A DNA stretch of 64,000 nt from Halomonas sp. TA22 (GTDB lineage: Bacteria; Pseudomonadota; Gammaproteobacteria; Pseudomonadales; Halomonadaceae), in NCBI RefSeq assembly GCF_013009075.1, contig NZ_CP053108.1:558001-622000 (forward strand). Direction: 5' to 3'. This document shows, piece by piece, positions 52,707 through 61,770 of this stretch. The first letter of the stretch is position 1, and each line of letters starts with the position of its first letter. The notes beneath the pieces are model-generated. The model was not told the origin of the DNA. It saw only the letters and a list, made by a program, of their open reading frames with translations, and did not search any database. Made by a program: the position numbers and the translations under genes.

Positions 52707-54362
52707 TCAGGCCGCGGGGCGTTTGCGCCGCAGCTGGCGCAGTTCGCCATTCAGCGCCTTGACGATGCTGTAGCACATCAGAAGCATCACGATGGAGAAC
52801 GGAATCGCCGTCGCAGTAACGCCCGCCTGAAGCGCCGCCAGCCCCCCACCGAGAAGCAGTACGATGGCAATCATCCCCTCCACCGTTGCCCAGAACATCC
52901 GCTGCGGCCTGGGTGCATCGGTCTTGCCCCCGGAGGTGATGGTGTCGATCACCAGGGAGCCGGAATCCGACGAGGTGACGAAGAAGATCAGCGCCAGAAC
53001 GATGCCAAGGGTGGACATCAGGCCAGTCAACGGCAATTCATTGAGCATGCCGAACAGCGAAAGCTCAGGGCTGTAATTGTCGATCACGTAGTCCTTGACC
53101 AGGCTGGTGTCCGGGCTTGCGTAGAGCTGGTCGAGCGCAATGCCGCCAAATACGCCCATCCAGATGAAGATGAACAGGCTGGGAATCAGCAGCACGCAGA
53201 CCACGAACTCGCGAACCGTGCGCCCCCGCGACACCCGGGCGATGAACATGCCAACGAACGGTGCCCAGCTGACCCACCAGGCCCAGTAGAAGATCGTCCA
53301 TGCCTGACGATAGGCGTCATCGTCACGTCCGAAGGGTGCCGACAACGGCACGAACTCCGTCACGTAGGTCGTAAGTCCCGTCCATAATCCATTCAGGCCC
53401 ACCAGGGTCGGGCCGGCGAACAGCACGAAGAAGAAGAACAGCACGGCCATGATCATGTTGATCTCGGAGAGCTTCTTCACACCGTCCTCGAGTCCGCGCC
53501 AGACCGACACCAGTGCCACCGCCGTCACCAGCACGATGATGATGACCTGAGCGGTGGTGCTGACCTCCAGGCCAAAGATGAAATTCATCCCCGCATTGGC
53601 CTGTTGTGCCCCGAGCCCAAGCGTCGTGGCCAATCCGAACAGGGTCGAGAATACCGCCAGAATGTCGATTGCATGGCCCCACCAGCCCCAGACACGCTCA
53701 CCGAGAATCGGGAAAAACGCCGAACGAATGGAAAACGGCAATCCCTTGTTGTAGGTGAAGATGGAAAGTGCCAACGCCATCACCACATAGACGGCCCAGC
53801 CATGTATCCCCCAATGCAGGAAGGTACCGGCAAGACCCATGGCGATTGCATCGGGAATGGCCTCCGGGTCGAGTTCGCCATCGGCTCCGAAGGGAGAAGG
53901 AATACCCAATGGCAGGGAGACGTTGGCGTGATAGACCGGCTCGAGCACCCCGAAGAACAACAGCCCGATGCCGATACCAGCGGCGAATAGCATCGCGAAC
54001 CAGGAGAGATAGCCATAATCCGGCCGGGCATCGGGACCGCCCAGCCTCACCGAGCCATAGGGCAGGACGACGAGCGCGATACAGAATAGGATGAAGAAAT
54101 CCACCACGAGCATGAAATACCAATCCAGCGTCCCGGTAGCGAAGCCGACAATGGCCTGGAAGACACCTCCCGCCCTCTCCGGAAACAGCAGGGTCAGTGC
54201 GATGAAGACGAGCGAAGCGAGGGCCGATACGACAAAGACCCGATTGTGAATATCGAAACCGATGGGTCCCAGCCGCCCTTCGATATTGTCCTGGCCAACG
54301 GTGTAATCCGTCTGCATGTCGCTAGTGACGGAGGGCGACTCCGGGTCACTCGGACTATTCAT
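52707..54362 (-). CDS. BCCT family transporter (betaine/choline/carnitine type)
   Basis: A 551-residue carrier with 12 expected membrane segments. The BCCT signature YWAWWVSWAPFVGMFIARVS (about residues 356-375) is present, as is GLATTLGLGAQQANAGMNF near residues 244-262. It imports a trimethylammonium osmolyte by Na+ symport. The C-terminal cytoplasmic tail is short (about 15 residues), so it is not of the long-tailed osmosensing BetT type. No betaine catabolism genes are adjacent. Confidence 0.93.
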   Translation of the reverse strand: MNSPSDPESPSVTSDMQTDYTVGQDNIEGRLGPIGFDIHNRVFVVSALASLVFIALTLLFPERAGGVFQAIVGFATGTLDWYFMLVVDFFILFCIALVVLPYGSVRLGGPDARPDYGYLSWFAMLFAAGIGIGLLFFGVLEPVYHANVSLPLGIPSPFGADGELDPEAIPDAIAMGLAGTFLHWGIHGWAVYVVMALALSIFTYNKGLPFSIRSAFFPILGERVWGWWGHAIDILAVFSTLFGLATTLGLGAQQANAGMNFIFGLEVSTTAQVIIIVLVTAVALVSVWRGLEDGVKKLSEINMIMAVLFFFFVLFAGPTLVGLNGLWTGLTTYVTEFVPLSAPFGRDDDAYRQAWTIFYWAWWVSWAPFVGMFIARVSRGRTVREFVVCVLLIPSLFIFIWMGVFGGIALDQLYASPDTSLVKDYVIDNYSPELSLFGMLNELPLTGLMSTLGIVLALIFFVTSSDSGSLVIDTITSGGKTDAPRPQRMFWATVEGMIAIVLLLGGGLAALQAGVTATAIPFSIVMLLMCYSIVKALNGELRQLRRKRPAA

Positions 54363-54870
54363 ACGCTGCTCCCTCTTGTCATAATGTAAACCACTTAGAT
54401 TTTATTCTCGTAAGCCTACCGCTTGGACCCTCACGCTTGATTGCCGGAAGGGTTGGCGTGTGCCGCACACCATAGGCGCTCCCTATGACCAAGTGCAACA
54501 CGGCAGCTGATATCCCAGCCTGCGCGAGCGGCTTACATAACGCTCAAGGAGCTGGCTGTACCAGTGTCGTCCCGGCATCGGCCCGCCCAACTGGCGCCAG
54601 CCGCCGGATATCCAGAGTCGCAGTTCGCCGATGGCTCCCGGCGAGATGGTCTCTTTCGATCTCAATACCGGGTGGCGCCACCTGCAAGTACCTATCTCGA
54701 CCGCGACATGCTCGAGTCGCGCCTGCGGGTCCTGGCCCGACAGGGCTGAAATCCAATGTAGCCGGTCGCGCATTAGCCCGGCACCGATAGATGTTGGGCA
54801 CTACACTCAGAAAGCGGAGACGCTCGGCTTTCGCCGATTTCAGTACACAAGAACAACAAGGAGAGTAGCA
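54363..54870. other. Gap between the BCCT gene and the small periplasmic protein gene
   Basis: About 500 bases with no recognised gene. It contains the uncertain frame at 54483-54773 and the promoter regions of the genes on either side. No hairpin or riboswitch was recognised. Confidence 0.5.
54483..54773 (-). CDS. Possible small hypothetical protein
   Basis: A 96-residue frame with a strong G/C preference in third positions, as in the real genes here, and protein-like composition (HPVLR, AIGELRLWISGGWRQLGGPM, WYSQLLER). I do not recognise a family. The ATG lacks a good ribosome site, so the true start may be elsewhere; another minus-strand frame overlaps the same bases. It could be a Halomonadaceae-specific gene or a coincidence. 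Confidence 0.45.
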   Translation of the reverse strand: MRDRLHWISALSGQDPQARLEHVAVEIGTCRWRHPVLRSKETISPGAIGELRLWISGGWRQLGGPMPGRHWYSQLLERYVSRSRRLGYQLPCCTWS

Positions 54871-55125
54871 ATGATCAAGTCACTGTTTGCCACACTGGCA
54901 CTGATGCTGTTCGCGTCGGCGGCCTGGGCCCACACCTGCCCCGCGCTGATGAGCGAGATCGACCAGGCGCTGGAGGACGATGCGATCGTCGCCCAGCTCA
55001 GTGAAGATGAGCTTGCCGAAGTCCGCGAGCTGCGCGAGCGGGGCGAGGCGTACCATATCGAAGGCGAGCACGATCAGTCCGAGGAGACGCTGAACGAAGT
55101 CAAGGACATGCTCGGTATCGCATAG
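54871..55125 (+). CDS. Small secreted/periplasmic protein, function unknown
   Basis: An 84-residue protein with a clear signal peptide (MIKSLFATLALMLFASAAWA, cleavage before HTCPAL) and a mature acidic helical region of about 64 residues rich in Glu and Leu. AAGGAGAG lies before the ATG. The mature part has a single Cys. I do not recognise a family. The longer frame beginning at 54631 lacks a signal sequence and is rejected. Confidence 0.78.
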   Translation: MIKSLFATLALMLFASAAWAHTCPALMSEIDQALEDDAIVAQLSEDELAEVRELRERGEAYHIEGEHDQSEETLNEVKDMLGIA

Positions 55126-55318
55126 AGGGAGGATGCGCCATGGCCCATGGCTGGGCACGCGACGGCGCCGTGCAGGAGCAGATCGACAGCACGTCGCGGA
55201 CGCCCTTGAGCGGGCACGCAGCCAGCTGCGCTGATCGGCCCATGTCGGCTCAGGCAAGAACATCGATTGCCGAGCATGACAGCGGTATAGTGTGTCCTTG
55301 TACTTGCCAGTTCCTGCA

Positions 55319-55351
55319 AGGCCCCGCCGATCCGCGCCGGGGCCTTCTTCG
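55319..55351 (+). terminator. Terminator-like hairpin just before the EamA gene
   Basis: AGGCCCCG and CGGGGCCT pair around a 10-base loop, followed by TCTTCG. It lies 17 bases before the EamA start, so it either ends the small-protein transcript or attenuates the exporter gene. Confidence 0.6.
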
Positions 55352-55367
55352 TCTGCATGAGGTCGAC

Positions 55368-56267
55368 ATGCCGCTGCTCTACTTTCTCGCCCCGCTCTGC
55401 GCGGTACTGATCTGGTCGGGCAACATGACCATCAACCAGCTCACGGTGGGCGCCATTGCCCCCAGCAGCATCGCCTTCCTGCGGTGGATATTGGCACTCG
55501 CGGTGCTCTCACCCTTCGTGTTGCCCTCGGTATGGCGCCACCGTCATACGCTCAAGCGCGCATGGCCCAAGCTCGCCTTTCTTGGACTGCTCGGCATGGC
55601 GATGTGGCAGGGGCTCGCCTACGTGGCGGCCGAGACCACCTCGGCGACCAACATGGGTATTCTCGCCGCCACGGTACCGCTACTCACGGTGCTGCTCAGC
55701 GCCGTGATCCTGCGCGAGGTGCCAAGCCTGGGCGGTGTGACGGGTGGACTCATCGCGCTGGTGGGTGTCTTCATCCTGCTCGGGCGCGGTGACCCGCTCT
55801 CGCTGCTGGCGCTCGACGTGGCGCTAGGTGATGCGCTGATGGTGGTCGCCGCCACCTGCTACGCCGCCTATGGAGTGATGCTCAAGCGCTGGCCGATGGA
55901 TCTGCCGCCCTGGGTGATGCTCTACGTGCAGGCGGTGTTCGCCAGCCTGCTGCTGCTGCCACCCTACCTGCTTGGCCCGATGACGCCGGTAGATGGCCAT
56001 AACGTGTGGCTGATTCTGTATGCCGGCATTCCAGCCTCGATCATCACCACTTTTCTGTGGATGCGCGCGATACGCCAGATCGGCGCGAGCAAGGCGAGCA
56101 TTTTTCTCAACCTGATGCCGCTGTTCAGTGCGGTCATTGCCATGGTCTTCCTTGGCGAGCGCCTGGCCAGCTGGCACCTGCTCGGTGGCGGGCTGACACT
56201 GTGCGGTGTCATGATGGCCCAGACATTGACGCAGCCGTTGCTGCGTAGGGCCACGCTAAGACAATAG
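55368..56267 (+). CDS. EamA-family (DMT) metabolite exporter
   Basis: A 299-residue drug/metabolite transporter with two EamA repeats and ten expected helices (first helix FLAPLCAVLIWSGN; FLRWILALAVL; second repeat from about residue 150). ATG 55368 follows GAGG; the long upstream frame from 55140 is not family-like. The substrate is unknown; many EamA proteins export amino acids or purines. Confidence 0.88.
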   Translation: MPLLYFLAPLCAVLIWSGNMTINQLTVGAIAPSSIAFLRWILALAVLSPFVLPSVWRHRHTLKRAWPKLAFLGLLGMAMWQGLAYVAAETTSATNMGILAATVPLLTVLLSAVILREVPSLGGVTGGLIALVGVFILLGRGDPLSLLALDVALGDALMVVAATCYAAYGVMLKRWPMDLPPWVMLYVQAVFASLLLLPPYLLGPMTPVDGHNVWLILYAGIPASIITTFLWMRAIRQIGASKASIFLNLMPLFSAVIAMVFLGERLASWHLLGGGLTLCGVMMAQTLTQPLLRRATLRQ

Positions 56268-56351
56268 CACCCCAGGTGACGCGCCATGTCTCTCCACCCT
56301 CCACCTGATAGCGCATGCAGAATAGTAAGATAGTTAGCGAACTTACCTGAC

Positions 56352-57131
56352 CTAGGTAATGCTCTCAGTCTCTGGACTCTCCAGCTCGAGAAATTTACGT
56401 ACACGATCGGTCTTGGGTCGCTGGAAGAACTCCTCTGGTGGAGAGTTCTCAATGATTACTCCTTTTTCAAGGAATACCACTTGGTCAGAAACATTCCGAG
56501 CGAACTCCATCTCGTGGGTGACGACCACCATTGTCATGCCTTCACGAGCCAGTTGCTTCATGACCGCGAGCACCTCGCCGACGAGTTCCGGATCTAGCGC
56601 CGAAGTCGGCTCGTCGAACAGCATCACATCAGGCTGCATTGCCAGGGCGCGGGCAATAGCCACACGCTGCTTTTGGCCGCCAGAGAGGGTGTAAGGATAG
56701 TTATCGCGCTTTTCGGTCATTCCTACCTTTTCAAGCAATTCTAATCCGAGCCGCTCTGCTTCAGCCTTGGCCATGCCCTGTACGTGAATAGGCGCTTCGG
56801 TGACATTACGCAGCACGCTCAGGTGCGGCCACAGGTTGAAACTCTGAAACACCATGCCTAGCCGTGCGCGACGCTTCGCCAACTCGCGGCGAGACATAGG
56901 CTTGCCATTGACATTGATACCGATACGGTCGCCAGCGACACGAATCTCACCATGGTCGGGTACCTCTAACCAATTAATGCAGCGCAACAAGGTTGACTTA
57001 CCTGAACCGGAAGAGCCCAGGATGCTTACCACCTCGCCCCGCTTGACCTCTAGATCAACGTCTCGTAACACTTCCACGTCGTCGAAACTCTTGGATAAAT
57101 TGCGAATGCTCACGGCGGCTGTCTCAGCCAT
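56352..57131 (-). CDS. Polar amino-acid ABC importer ATPase (GlnQ/HisP type)
   Basis: A 259-residue ATPase with Walker [10 protein letters not shown] (about residues 39-47), Q-loop [10 protein letters not shown], signature LSGGQKQR, Walker [12 protein letters not shown] and switch VTHEMEFA. It overlaps the upstream permease gene by 8 bases. It is the last gene of a four-gene importer operon. Codon use is somewhat more AT-rich than in the neighbouring operons. Confidence 0.92.
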   Translation of the reverse strand: MAETAAVSIRNLSKSFDDVEVLRDVDLEVKRGEVVSILGSSGSGKSTLLRCINWLEVPDHGEIRVAGDRIGINVNGKPMSRRELAKRRARLGMVFQSFNLWPHLSVLRNVTEAPIHVQGMAKAEAERLGLELLEKVGMTEKRDNYPYTLSGGQKQRVAIARALAMQPDVMLFDEPTSALDPELVGEVLAVMKQLAREGMTMVVVTHEMEFARNVSDQVVFLEKGVIIENSPPEEFFQRPKTDRVRKFLELESPETESIT

Positions 57132-57789
57132 TCTCGAATCCTCTCTTCGTGCCGAAACGGCCTAATTGCTTGATGAAGACATCCAGCCCAAGGCTGATCG
57201 CCCAGTAGAAACCGATTACCACTATGAAAGCTTCCATCGGGATGAAGTAGGTTGACGACAGGCTGTTGGCGGCTGCCGTCAACTCACGCACAGTGATGAT
57301 GACAAGAAAGGCCGTGTCCTTGAGACCGATGATCAATTGATTGCCAATCAAAGGGCGCGTCCTCAGGATCAGCTGTGGCAAGATGATGCGCAGGAACATA
57401 TTGGGAATGGAAAAACCCTGCGCCGTTGCCGCCTCAATCTGGCCTTGAGCCAGTGTCGAACGACTTCCACGAAATATCTCAGCGAAGTACGCTCCGTGAT
57501 AGATAACTAACGCAATGATCCCGGCCGTCCAAGCATTCAGACGAATCCCCAGGCTGGGCAGTCCATAATAAAGAAGATATGCCAACACCAGGAACGGCAG
57601 CATGCGCATGCCATCGATGAATATGCGCAGCGGCACACGCAAGCGCGGTCTCGCTCCCTCCAACAGGAACACCACCAGACACCCAAGCAAGAAGGCCAAT
57701 AGTGATGAGAAGCCAAAGATTTGCAGGGTACTGAGAAAGCCACGCCAGAATACATCTCGCGCCGACCAGAGTATTTCCCAGTTGCTCAT
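57124..57789 (-). CDS. Polar amino-acid ABC importer permease (second)
   Basis: A 221-residue HisM/GlnP-type permease with about five hydrophobic segments and the EAA-like block ([20 protein letters not shown], about residues 141-160). With the preceding permease it forms a heterodimeric channel. The ATG is 12 bases after the other permease's stop, with AAGGAG in front. Confidence 0.9.
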   Translation of the reverse strand: MSNWEILWSARDVFWRGFLSTLQIFGFSSLLAFLLGCLVVFLLEGARPRLRVPLRIFIDGMRMLPFLVLAYLLYYGLPSLGIRLNAWTAGIIALVIYHGAYFAEIFRGSRSTLAQGQIEAATAQGFSIPNMFLRIILPQLILRTRPLIGNQLIIGLKDTAFLVIITVRELTAAANSLSSTYFIPMEAFIVVIGFYWAISLGLDVFIKQLGRFGTKRGFENG

Positions 57790-57801
57790 GATGCCTTCTC
57801 C

Positions 57802-58446
57802 TTACACAGCCAGGCGGTTGGCCTTTCGCTCAGCGACACGTTGCAGCCATACCAGCAGGCTGATGATCGCCATGTACAAAACCGCCGCAGCCAGGATCGG
57901 CGGCAGGGGCTCATAGGTCACCGCCGAAATGCGGTTGGTGACTCGCGTTAGATCGACGATGCCGATCACCGCAATGGCCGGGCTTCCCTTGATCAGAAAC
58001 GACATTTCGTTGACCAGCCCAGGCAGACTGGTAATGGTAATTTGCGGCAACATGATGCGCCGAAAGTAGACGTATGGCGTCATGCCGATGGCCATCGCCG
58101 CCTCACGCTGCTCGCGGGAGAAATTATTGAATGCCGAGCGCCAAATCTCGGCATTAAAGGCTGCCGTATTTAGTGTCAAAGCCAAAATACCGGCGACATT
58201 GCGGTTGAGGCTGATTCCAAAGGTCGGTGCCGTCATGAAGATGAACAGTACCAAGGTGACCAGTGGGGTAGCTCTGGCGATGCTGATATAGAGTCCCAGC
58301 ACTTGATGCACGAAGGGAATCCGAGCGGTACGAAGCAGTGCAATGACCAAGCCCAGCACCACGCCAATGGCGATCGATACACCAGAAATCCAGGCGGTGG
58401 TCCAGGCGCCCTGAAATAACAAGCCCCAAGCTCCGCTAGTCATCAT
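57802..58446 (-). CDS. Polar amino-acid ABC importer permease (first)
   Basis: A 214-residue HisQ/GlnP-type permease (AAMAIGMTPYVYFRRIMLPQ EAA block). Two adjacent ATGs follow GAGGGG; I give the first, and the second, 3 bases downstream, has slightly better spacing. An upstream in-frame ATG at 58473 lacks a ribosome site. Confidence 0.88.
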   Translation of the reverse strand: MMTSGAWGLLFQGAWTTAWISGVSIAIGVVLGLVIALLRTARIPFVHQVLGLYISIARATPLVTLVLFIFMTAPTFGISLNRNVAGILALTLNTAAFNAEIWRSAFNNFSREQREAAMAIGMTPYVYFRRIMLPQITITSLPGLVNEMSFLIKGSPAIAVIGIVDLTRVTNRISAVTYEPLPPILAAAVLYMAIISLLVWLQRVAERKANRLAV

Positions 58447-58541
58447 GTTCCCCTCGATAAGCCTATCTTTCATTACCCCTCACTCGCCGACATTGCGAGT
58501 GAGGGCTTCGTTGTGCCAGCGTATGGCCAGCCAGGCTCAGA

Positions 58542-59447
58542 TCAGTTCATGCCTGCCATTTCGTGATATTCCTCAACAGTAGTAATCGGGACATGAGGCA
58601 GATCATCGAAGGATTGACCGAACCACTTTTCCTGAAGCTCAGCCAGACGGCCGCTTTCGCGCATTTCGGTCATAAAATCAGTTAGGTATTCGAGAAGCTC
58701 GGGGCTGTTCTTGGGAACGGGCCAAGAGGCGAACCCAGGGCCGGATACGGCCTGCCCCATGGCAAAAGTATCTCCTCTCACGCTTACCAGATCATTTAGC
58801 GGCACCACGGCATCCACAACAAAGTCGAGCCGGCCATTGGCCAGATCAGCGTGTGCCTCAGGATAGGATTCATACTCGACAACTTCGCCGAGCCTTCCAC
58901 CCTGCTCCTCTAGCGTTGTAGCCAACTCAGATAAACGGCTCAGGCCTACGCTACCAGCCTGAGCGCCAACACGTTTGCCGCTCAAATCTTCAACACTGTT
59001 AATACTATCGTCATCGATACGCTTGACATAAAAGATCTGTGCAGAGGCGTAAGGAGGAACAAAGTTGAAGACACGCAGGCGCTCCTCGGAAACCAAGGCG
59101 CCCGTCGTGGCTACGTCGTACTGGCCAGTAGCTACCGAGGCTAATAGGCCAGTCCACGGCAGAATGTCTTGGCGGATTTCAAAATCAGCATATTCACGCA
59201 ACTCCTCAAGCATATCCGCCGTGAATCCCTCCGGTTCACCGTCGGCAATAAAGTTGAAGGGGGCATAATTGTCCTCGGTCGCCACATTCATGTAGCCACG
59301 GCTCTCGATTTCAGGGAGGTCGACAGCAGCGGCCTGCAGAGAAAGGCTCAGTGCGATACCGCCAAGGCTCATCGAAAGCGCCTTGAATAGTGCCTTGTGC
59401 TTGGGCCAGCCACCCTTGGTGGTAGATTGGGAGTGGTAAATCGCCAT
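58542..59447 (-). CDS. Polar amino-acid ABC importer solute-binding protein
   Basis: A 301-residue SBP_bac_3 protein. A long N-terminus precedes the signal core (LSMSLGGIALSLSLQAAAVD, about residues 24-43). The YAPFNFIADGEPEGF loop, TTGALVSEERLRVFNF and GKRVGAQAGSVG are classical for amino-acid binding. AAAGAGGGC precedes the ATG. It diverges from the MocR gene, which probably controls it. Confidence 0.9.
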   Translation of the reverse strand: MAIYHSQSTTKGGWPKHKALFKALSMSLGGIALSLSLQAAAVDLPEIESRGYMNVATEDNYAPFNFIADGEPEGFTADMLEELREYADFEIRQDILPWTGLLASVATGQYDVATTGALVSEERLRVFNFVPPYASAQIFYVKRIDDDSINSVEDLSGKRVGAQAGSVGLSRLSELATTLEEQGGRLGEVVEYESYPEAHADLANGRLDFVVDAVVPLNDLVSVRGDTFAMGQAVSGPGFASWPVPKNSPELLEYLTDFMTEMRESGRLAELQEKWFGQSFDDLPHVPITTVEEYHEMAGMN

Positions 59448-59664
59448 GTTACAGCCCTCTTTTTGTGTGTTGGAAATCAGGGTCGAAGCGGCCTCGACAG
59501 GCAGTGCCGAATTCGGCCTCATTGCCTTGCCTTCACCCTAGAGATTTCCCTCGTCATCCATTAGAGCCAGATGCGCGCGATTCGAAGGACAGCCTTTGAG
59601 CTGTCTCATGGCACGCATATTGCTTTGATACAATAGGGATAAAATAATTGTTTCGAGGGTTGCC
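59448..59664. promoter_or_regulatory. Divergent promoter region of the importer and MocR genes
   Basis: A 217-base region. TAGAGCCAGA at 59562-59571 recurs as ATAGAGCCAGA (63237-63247) and inverted as TCTGGCCCTAT (63305-63315) near the aminotransferase/TauE genes. A -10-like TACAAT lies at about 59629-59634. Confidence 0.45.
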
Positions 59665-61131
59665 ATGACGATGCTTTGCTTGACGCTTGAAAATGGTGCT
59701 ACTAGTTGTCTGCAGGAGCAGCTTCGTGTGGCCTTGCTCGAAACGATCCGGCTCAATGCGATTCCAACAGATGAAGCACTACCCTCATGCCGGAAATTAT
59801 CGAAACAGCTAGGAATTTCGCGCAACACTGTCGCTATCGTTTATGAAGGGCTGGTCGAGGACGGTTATTTAGTAAGTCGTCCTCGCAGTGGTTATTACCT
59901 GCATGAAAACTACCATCAGGAGGGCTTAGCGCTGGAGGAGATCCCTCACCAGACCAAGCTTGAAGCACCATCTTGGAGCAAGCGTTTCACTCACCGCCCC
60001 AGTAATTATCAAGGGGTACTCAAACCCAGCAATTGGATGGAATACGACTACCCTTTCATCTATGGGCAGCTTGATACGCAACTGTTTCCTCTGGAGCAAT
60101 GGCGCGACGTTAACCGTCGGCTGCTCAGCGGCCGAAGCGACAAGCACTGGTTAGGTGATCGCATCGACCAAGACGATCCACTGCTGATCGAGCAACTACG
60201 CAAGCGAGTATTGCCAAAGCGCGGTATTTTTGCACGCAGTGACGAAATCTTGATCACAATGGGCTCACAAAATGCACTGTTCTTGATCGCTCAATTGCTC
60301 CTCCATAGCGAAACTCGTATCGGGTTGGAGAATCCAGGCTATCGAGAGGCAGTTAATGTATTTGCGCGACAGGGTGCCAAGCTACAATTGCACGGCATAG
60401 ACAATCAGGGAATTTTGTTAAATGAAAACTCCAAGGCCTGTGATTATCTCTATGTCATGCCCAGCCATCAGGTGCCAACGGGAATAACCATGAGCCACAC
60501 CCGCCGCGAGGAGTTGATCGCACAAATACAGGCTCATGATCAGATCGTAATCGAAGATGATTACGATGCCGAAATGCATGGCGATCAATTCGCACTGCCC
60601 GCACTAAAGGCTAGCCGTGCTGGCCAACGAGTCATCTATATGAGCAGCTTCTCGAAAGCGCTTTCTCCCGGACTTCGCCTAGGCTATATAGTAGCCGACT
60701 CCGAACTGGTCGAAGAATTACGTGCGCTGCGGCGAATGATGTACCGCCACCCCCCTTCCGGCCTGCAGCACCAGATGGCACAGTTTTTTTCCCAAGGACA
60801 CTACGAACGATATCTACGCTTCTATACGGACGACACTCAGCGCCGTCGCGAGCGGCTGGGTAAGGCGTTGGAAAGAGAGCTGGAGGGCTGTCGACGAATC
60901 AATGGCAGCCAAGCCAGCGCCTTCTGGCTGGAAGCGCCCAACAGCCTGGATACGCAACATTTGGCTTGGCAAGCTGCTCAGCTTGGCGTGCTGATCGAGC
61001 CAGGGTTTCAGCATTTCTTTAATCAAGCACCGCCAAGAAATTTCCTACGCTTGGGATTCGGTGCAATCGATTGTGAGCGCATCGATTCTGGAATCTCGCG
61101 CTTGGCTCAAGCTTTTGACAGAGTAGCTTGA
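59665..61131 (+). CDS. MocR-family regulator (GntR winged helix plus aminotransferase domain)
   Basis: A 488-residue PdxR/GabR/TauR-like protein. The GntR-type winged helix covers about residues 12-80 (ALPSCRKLSKQLGISRNTVA) and the fold-type I aminotransferase-like domain about 110-485. PLP-binding Lys331 is visible in SSFSKALSPGLRLG, and the DDYDAE motif binds the PLP ring. Such regulators sense amines, for example GABA, taurine or pyridoxal, as PLP adducts. Likely targets are the divergent importer and the aminotransferase at 61771. Base composition is noticeably lower in GC than the catabolic operons to the left. Confidence 0.92.
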   Translation: MTMLCLTLENGATSCLQEQLRVALLETIRLNAIPTDEALPSCRKLSKQLGISRNTVAIVYEGLVEDGYLVSRPRSGYYLHENYHQEGLALEEIPHQTKLEAPSWSKRFTHRPSNYQGVLKPSNWMEYDYPFIYGQLDTQLFPLEQWRDVNRRLLSGRSDKHWLGDRIDQDDPLLIEQLRKRVLPKRGIFARSDEILITMGSQNALFLIAQLLLHSETRIGLENPGYREAVNVFARQGAKLQLHGIDNQGILLNENSKACDYLYVMPSHQVPTGITMSHTRREELIAQIQAHDQIVIEDDYDAEMHGDQFALPALKASRAGQRVIYMSSFSKALSPGLRLGYIVADSELVEELRALRRMMYRHPPSGLQHQMAQFFSQGHYERYLRFYTDDTQRRRERLGKALERELEGCRRINGSQASAFWLEAPNSLDTQHLAWQAAQLGVLIEPGFQHFFNQAPPRNFLRLGFGAIDCERIDSGISRLAQAFDRVA

Positions 61132-61363
61132 GCCAAGCGGCAGATACCGAAAGCCCATAAGACCAGTTATCAGGATGTCACAAAAAGGCCTGACAACTGA
61201 CTCTAATGAGTCGGATTTGACTCGCTAGAGCCATGTAGGCATAGGTAGCTTATGCAGGGGATGACGGGGCTGGTAATGGCTAAGCTACTACGCTTTATCT
61301 GAAGCATTAGCCAGCTCGCCAGCATTCTATACTTCAAGCCCTGAAAACATTTAAGTAATTTGT

Positions 61364-61565
61364 ATGGCAGCAAGAAGGGGAATGAGCGAAGGTATTTGTA
61401 ATCATTTCTCAGCGCTGGCTCCCGGCTATCCTGAGCTCTTCTTAGTGAACCTTTACGGCCTGGCCTTTGAGGAGATAACAGCATCAAAACTACTGACCTG
61501 TGATTTTCACGGCAATGTTGTGGACGGCGCAGGAGAACCCGAGGCCACGGCTTTCTATATTCATG
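61364..61565 (+). pseudogene. Class II aldolase fragment (5' part of a chimeric pseudogene)
   Basis: Codons from about 61382 read SEGICNHFSALAPG, LFLVNLYGLAFEEITASKLL and CDFHGNVV, the N-terminal blocks of class II aldolase/adducin proteins (residues about 30-95 of a roughly 250-residue enzyme). The homology stops abruptly at about 61565 and is replaced by MocR sequence. The catalytic His cluster further on is lost. It is a deletion remnant with no functional product expected. Confidence 0.75.
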
Positions 61566-61713
61566 GTCGGCGTACTGATCGAACCGGGCTTTCAGCACTT
61601 TTTCAAACTGCACCCCACCTCGCCACTATTTCCGCCTTGGCTTCGGCGCCATTGATGCCGAACGGATCACTCCAGGCATTCAACTACTGGCCAAGGCATT
61701 TCATGCCATGTAA
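61566..61713 (+). pseudogene. C-terminal MocR fragment (3' part of a chimeric pseudogene)
   Basis: From 61566 the frame reads VGVLIEPGFQHFFKLHPT, then after a one-base shift at about 61620 RHYFRLGFGAIDAERITPGI, LLAKAFHAM and stop at 61713. This matches the last 48 residues or so of the intact MocR upstream (LGVLIEPGFQHFF, FLRLGFGAIDCERI, LAQAF). The two differ in about a third of positions, so it comes from a second MocR gene, not a recent copy. It is out of frame with the aldolase fragment. Confidence 0.82.
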
Positions 61714-61748
61714 ATGAACTCGCCGCCCTTGATGGGCGGCGAGTTCAT
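61714..61748. terminator. Bidirectional terminator between the pseudogene and the aminotransferase
   Basis: ATGAACTCGCCGCCC, loop TTGAT, then GGGCGGCGAGTTCAT: a perfect 15-base stem between convergent units. The hairpin survives although the rightward gene is broken. Confidence 0.82.
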
Positions 61749-61770
61749 TCATGCATTCAACGAAACGCAC

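Noticed and set aside
54631-55125. A 164-codon frame including the small periplasmic protein
   Set aside because: The signal peptide and ribosome site place the start at 54871; upstream codons are not protein-like.
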